From: an uncultured Corynebacterium sp.
Lineage (GTDB): Bacteria > Actinomycetota > Actinomycetes > Mycobacteriales > Mycobacteriaceae
Direction of reading: 5' to 3'
DNA length: 5,762 nt
NCBI GenBank assembly: GCA_946220775.1
Contig: CAMIFC010000060.1
Location: 1-5,762, forward strand
Position 1 is the first letter of the stretch. Each line of letters begins with the position of its first letter. The notes under the pieces were generated by a model, which searched no databases, had not been told where the DNA came from, and was given only the letters and a program-made list of their open reading frames with translations. The position numbers and the translations under genes were made by a program. Positions 5,695 through 5,762 of the stretch are shown here, piece after piece.

Positions 5695-5762
5695 ATGCCC
5701 TCGACCTCGCCAGACCCCGATTCAACCTCGGAACACGCCTCCCCCGCCGCCTCGCCCGAACC
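5695..5762 (+). CDS. N-terminus of a rightward gene, cut by the window edge (possibly DEAD/DEAH helicase)
   Basis: The frame opens at ATG 5695 and runs to the window end without a stop. It begins MPSTSPDPDSTSEHASPAAS and is rich in Ser, Pro and Ala, as a disordered N-terminus would be. No domain can be seen in 22 residues. A GTG at 5689 is an in-frame alternative start. There is no ribosome binding site at normal spacing, which fits leaderless translation from the promoter just upstream. In mycobacteria and corynebacteria the gene divergent from csp at this locus encodes a large helicase with a DUF1998-type C-terminus (Rv3649-like). That identity is inferred from neighbours only. Confidence 0.5.
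   Translation, partial: MPSTSPDPDSTSEHASPAASPE

Overview
The window looks like a high-GC actinobacterial chromosome, most likely Corynebacterium or a close relative. The evidence is a TopA with no zinc-finger signature, four C-terminal GR(Y/F)GPY repeats and a Lys/Ala-rich basic tail. A 67-residue actinobacterial-type cold-shock protein lies upstream of it on the same strand, followed by a divergent gene start. From memory, topA and a csp gene beside a divergent DEAD/DEAH-type helicase gene is a known arrangement in mycobacteria (Rv3646c, Rv3648c, Rv3649) and corynebacteria. No database search was possible, so genus and synteny are inferences.

Layout. Positions 1-235 are non-coding and hold a palindromic repeat (arms 41-60 and 78-97). 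Positions 236-1816 (+) encode a DUF559/Vsr-like nuclease-fold protein. Its recognisable domain ends near residue 380, and the frame then runs through a 22-bp tandem repeat array and a second copy of the palindrome. Positions 1813-4773 (-) encode DNA topoisomerase I, which converges on the nuclease ORF so that the two stop codons overlap in the four bases CTAG. Positions 4774-5268 are about 500 bp of non-coding DNA with a candidate topA promoter, an inverted repeat around that promoter, a CACGTG hairpin in the leader and the csp terminator. Positions 5269-5472 (-) encode the cold-shock protein. Positions 5473-5694 are a divergent intergenic region, and an ORF that leaves the window opens at 5695 (+).

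The topA, csp and right-edge genes are ordinary conserved chromosome. The unusual part is positions 1-1812. A DUF559-type gene is bracketed by two near-identical palindromic elements in opposite orientation, whose similarity continues into flanking DNA. The arrangement recalls a REPtron (a gene bounded by inverted REP palindromes), but the enclosed gene is not a recognisable RAYT transposase. Whether this is a mobile unit, a repeat-associated nuclease or two chance insertions cannot be settled from one window.
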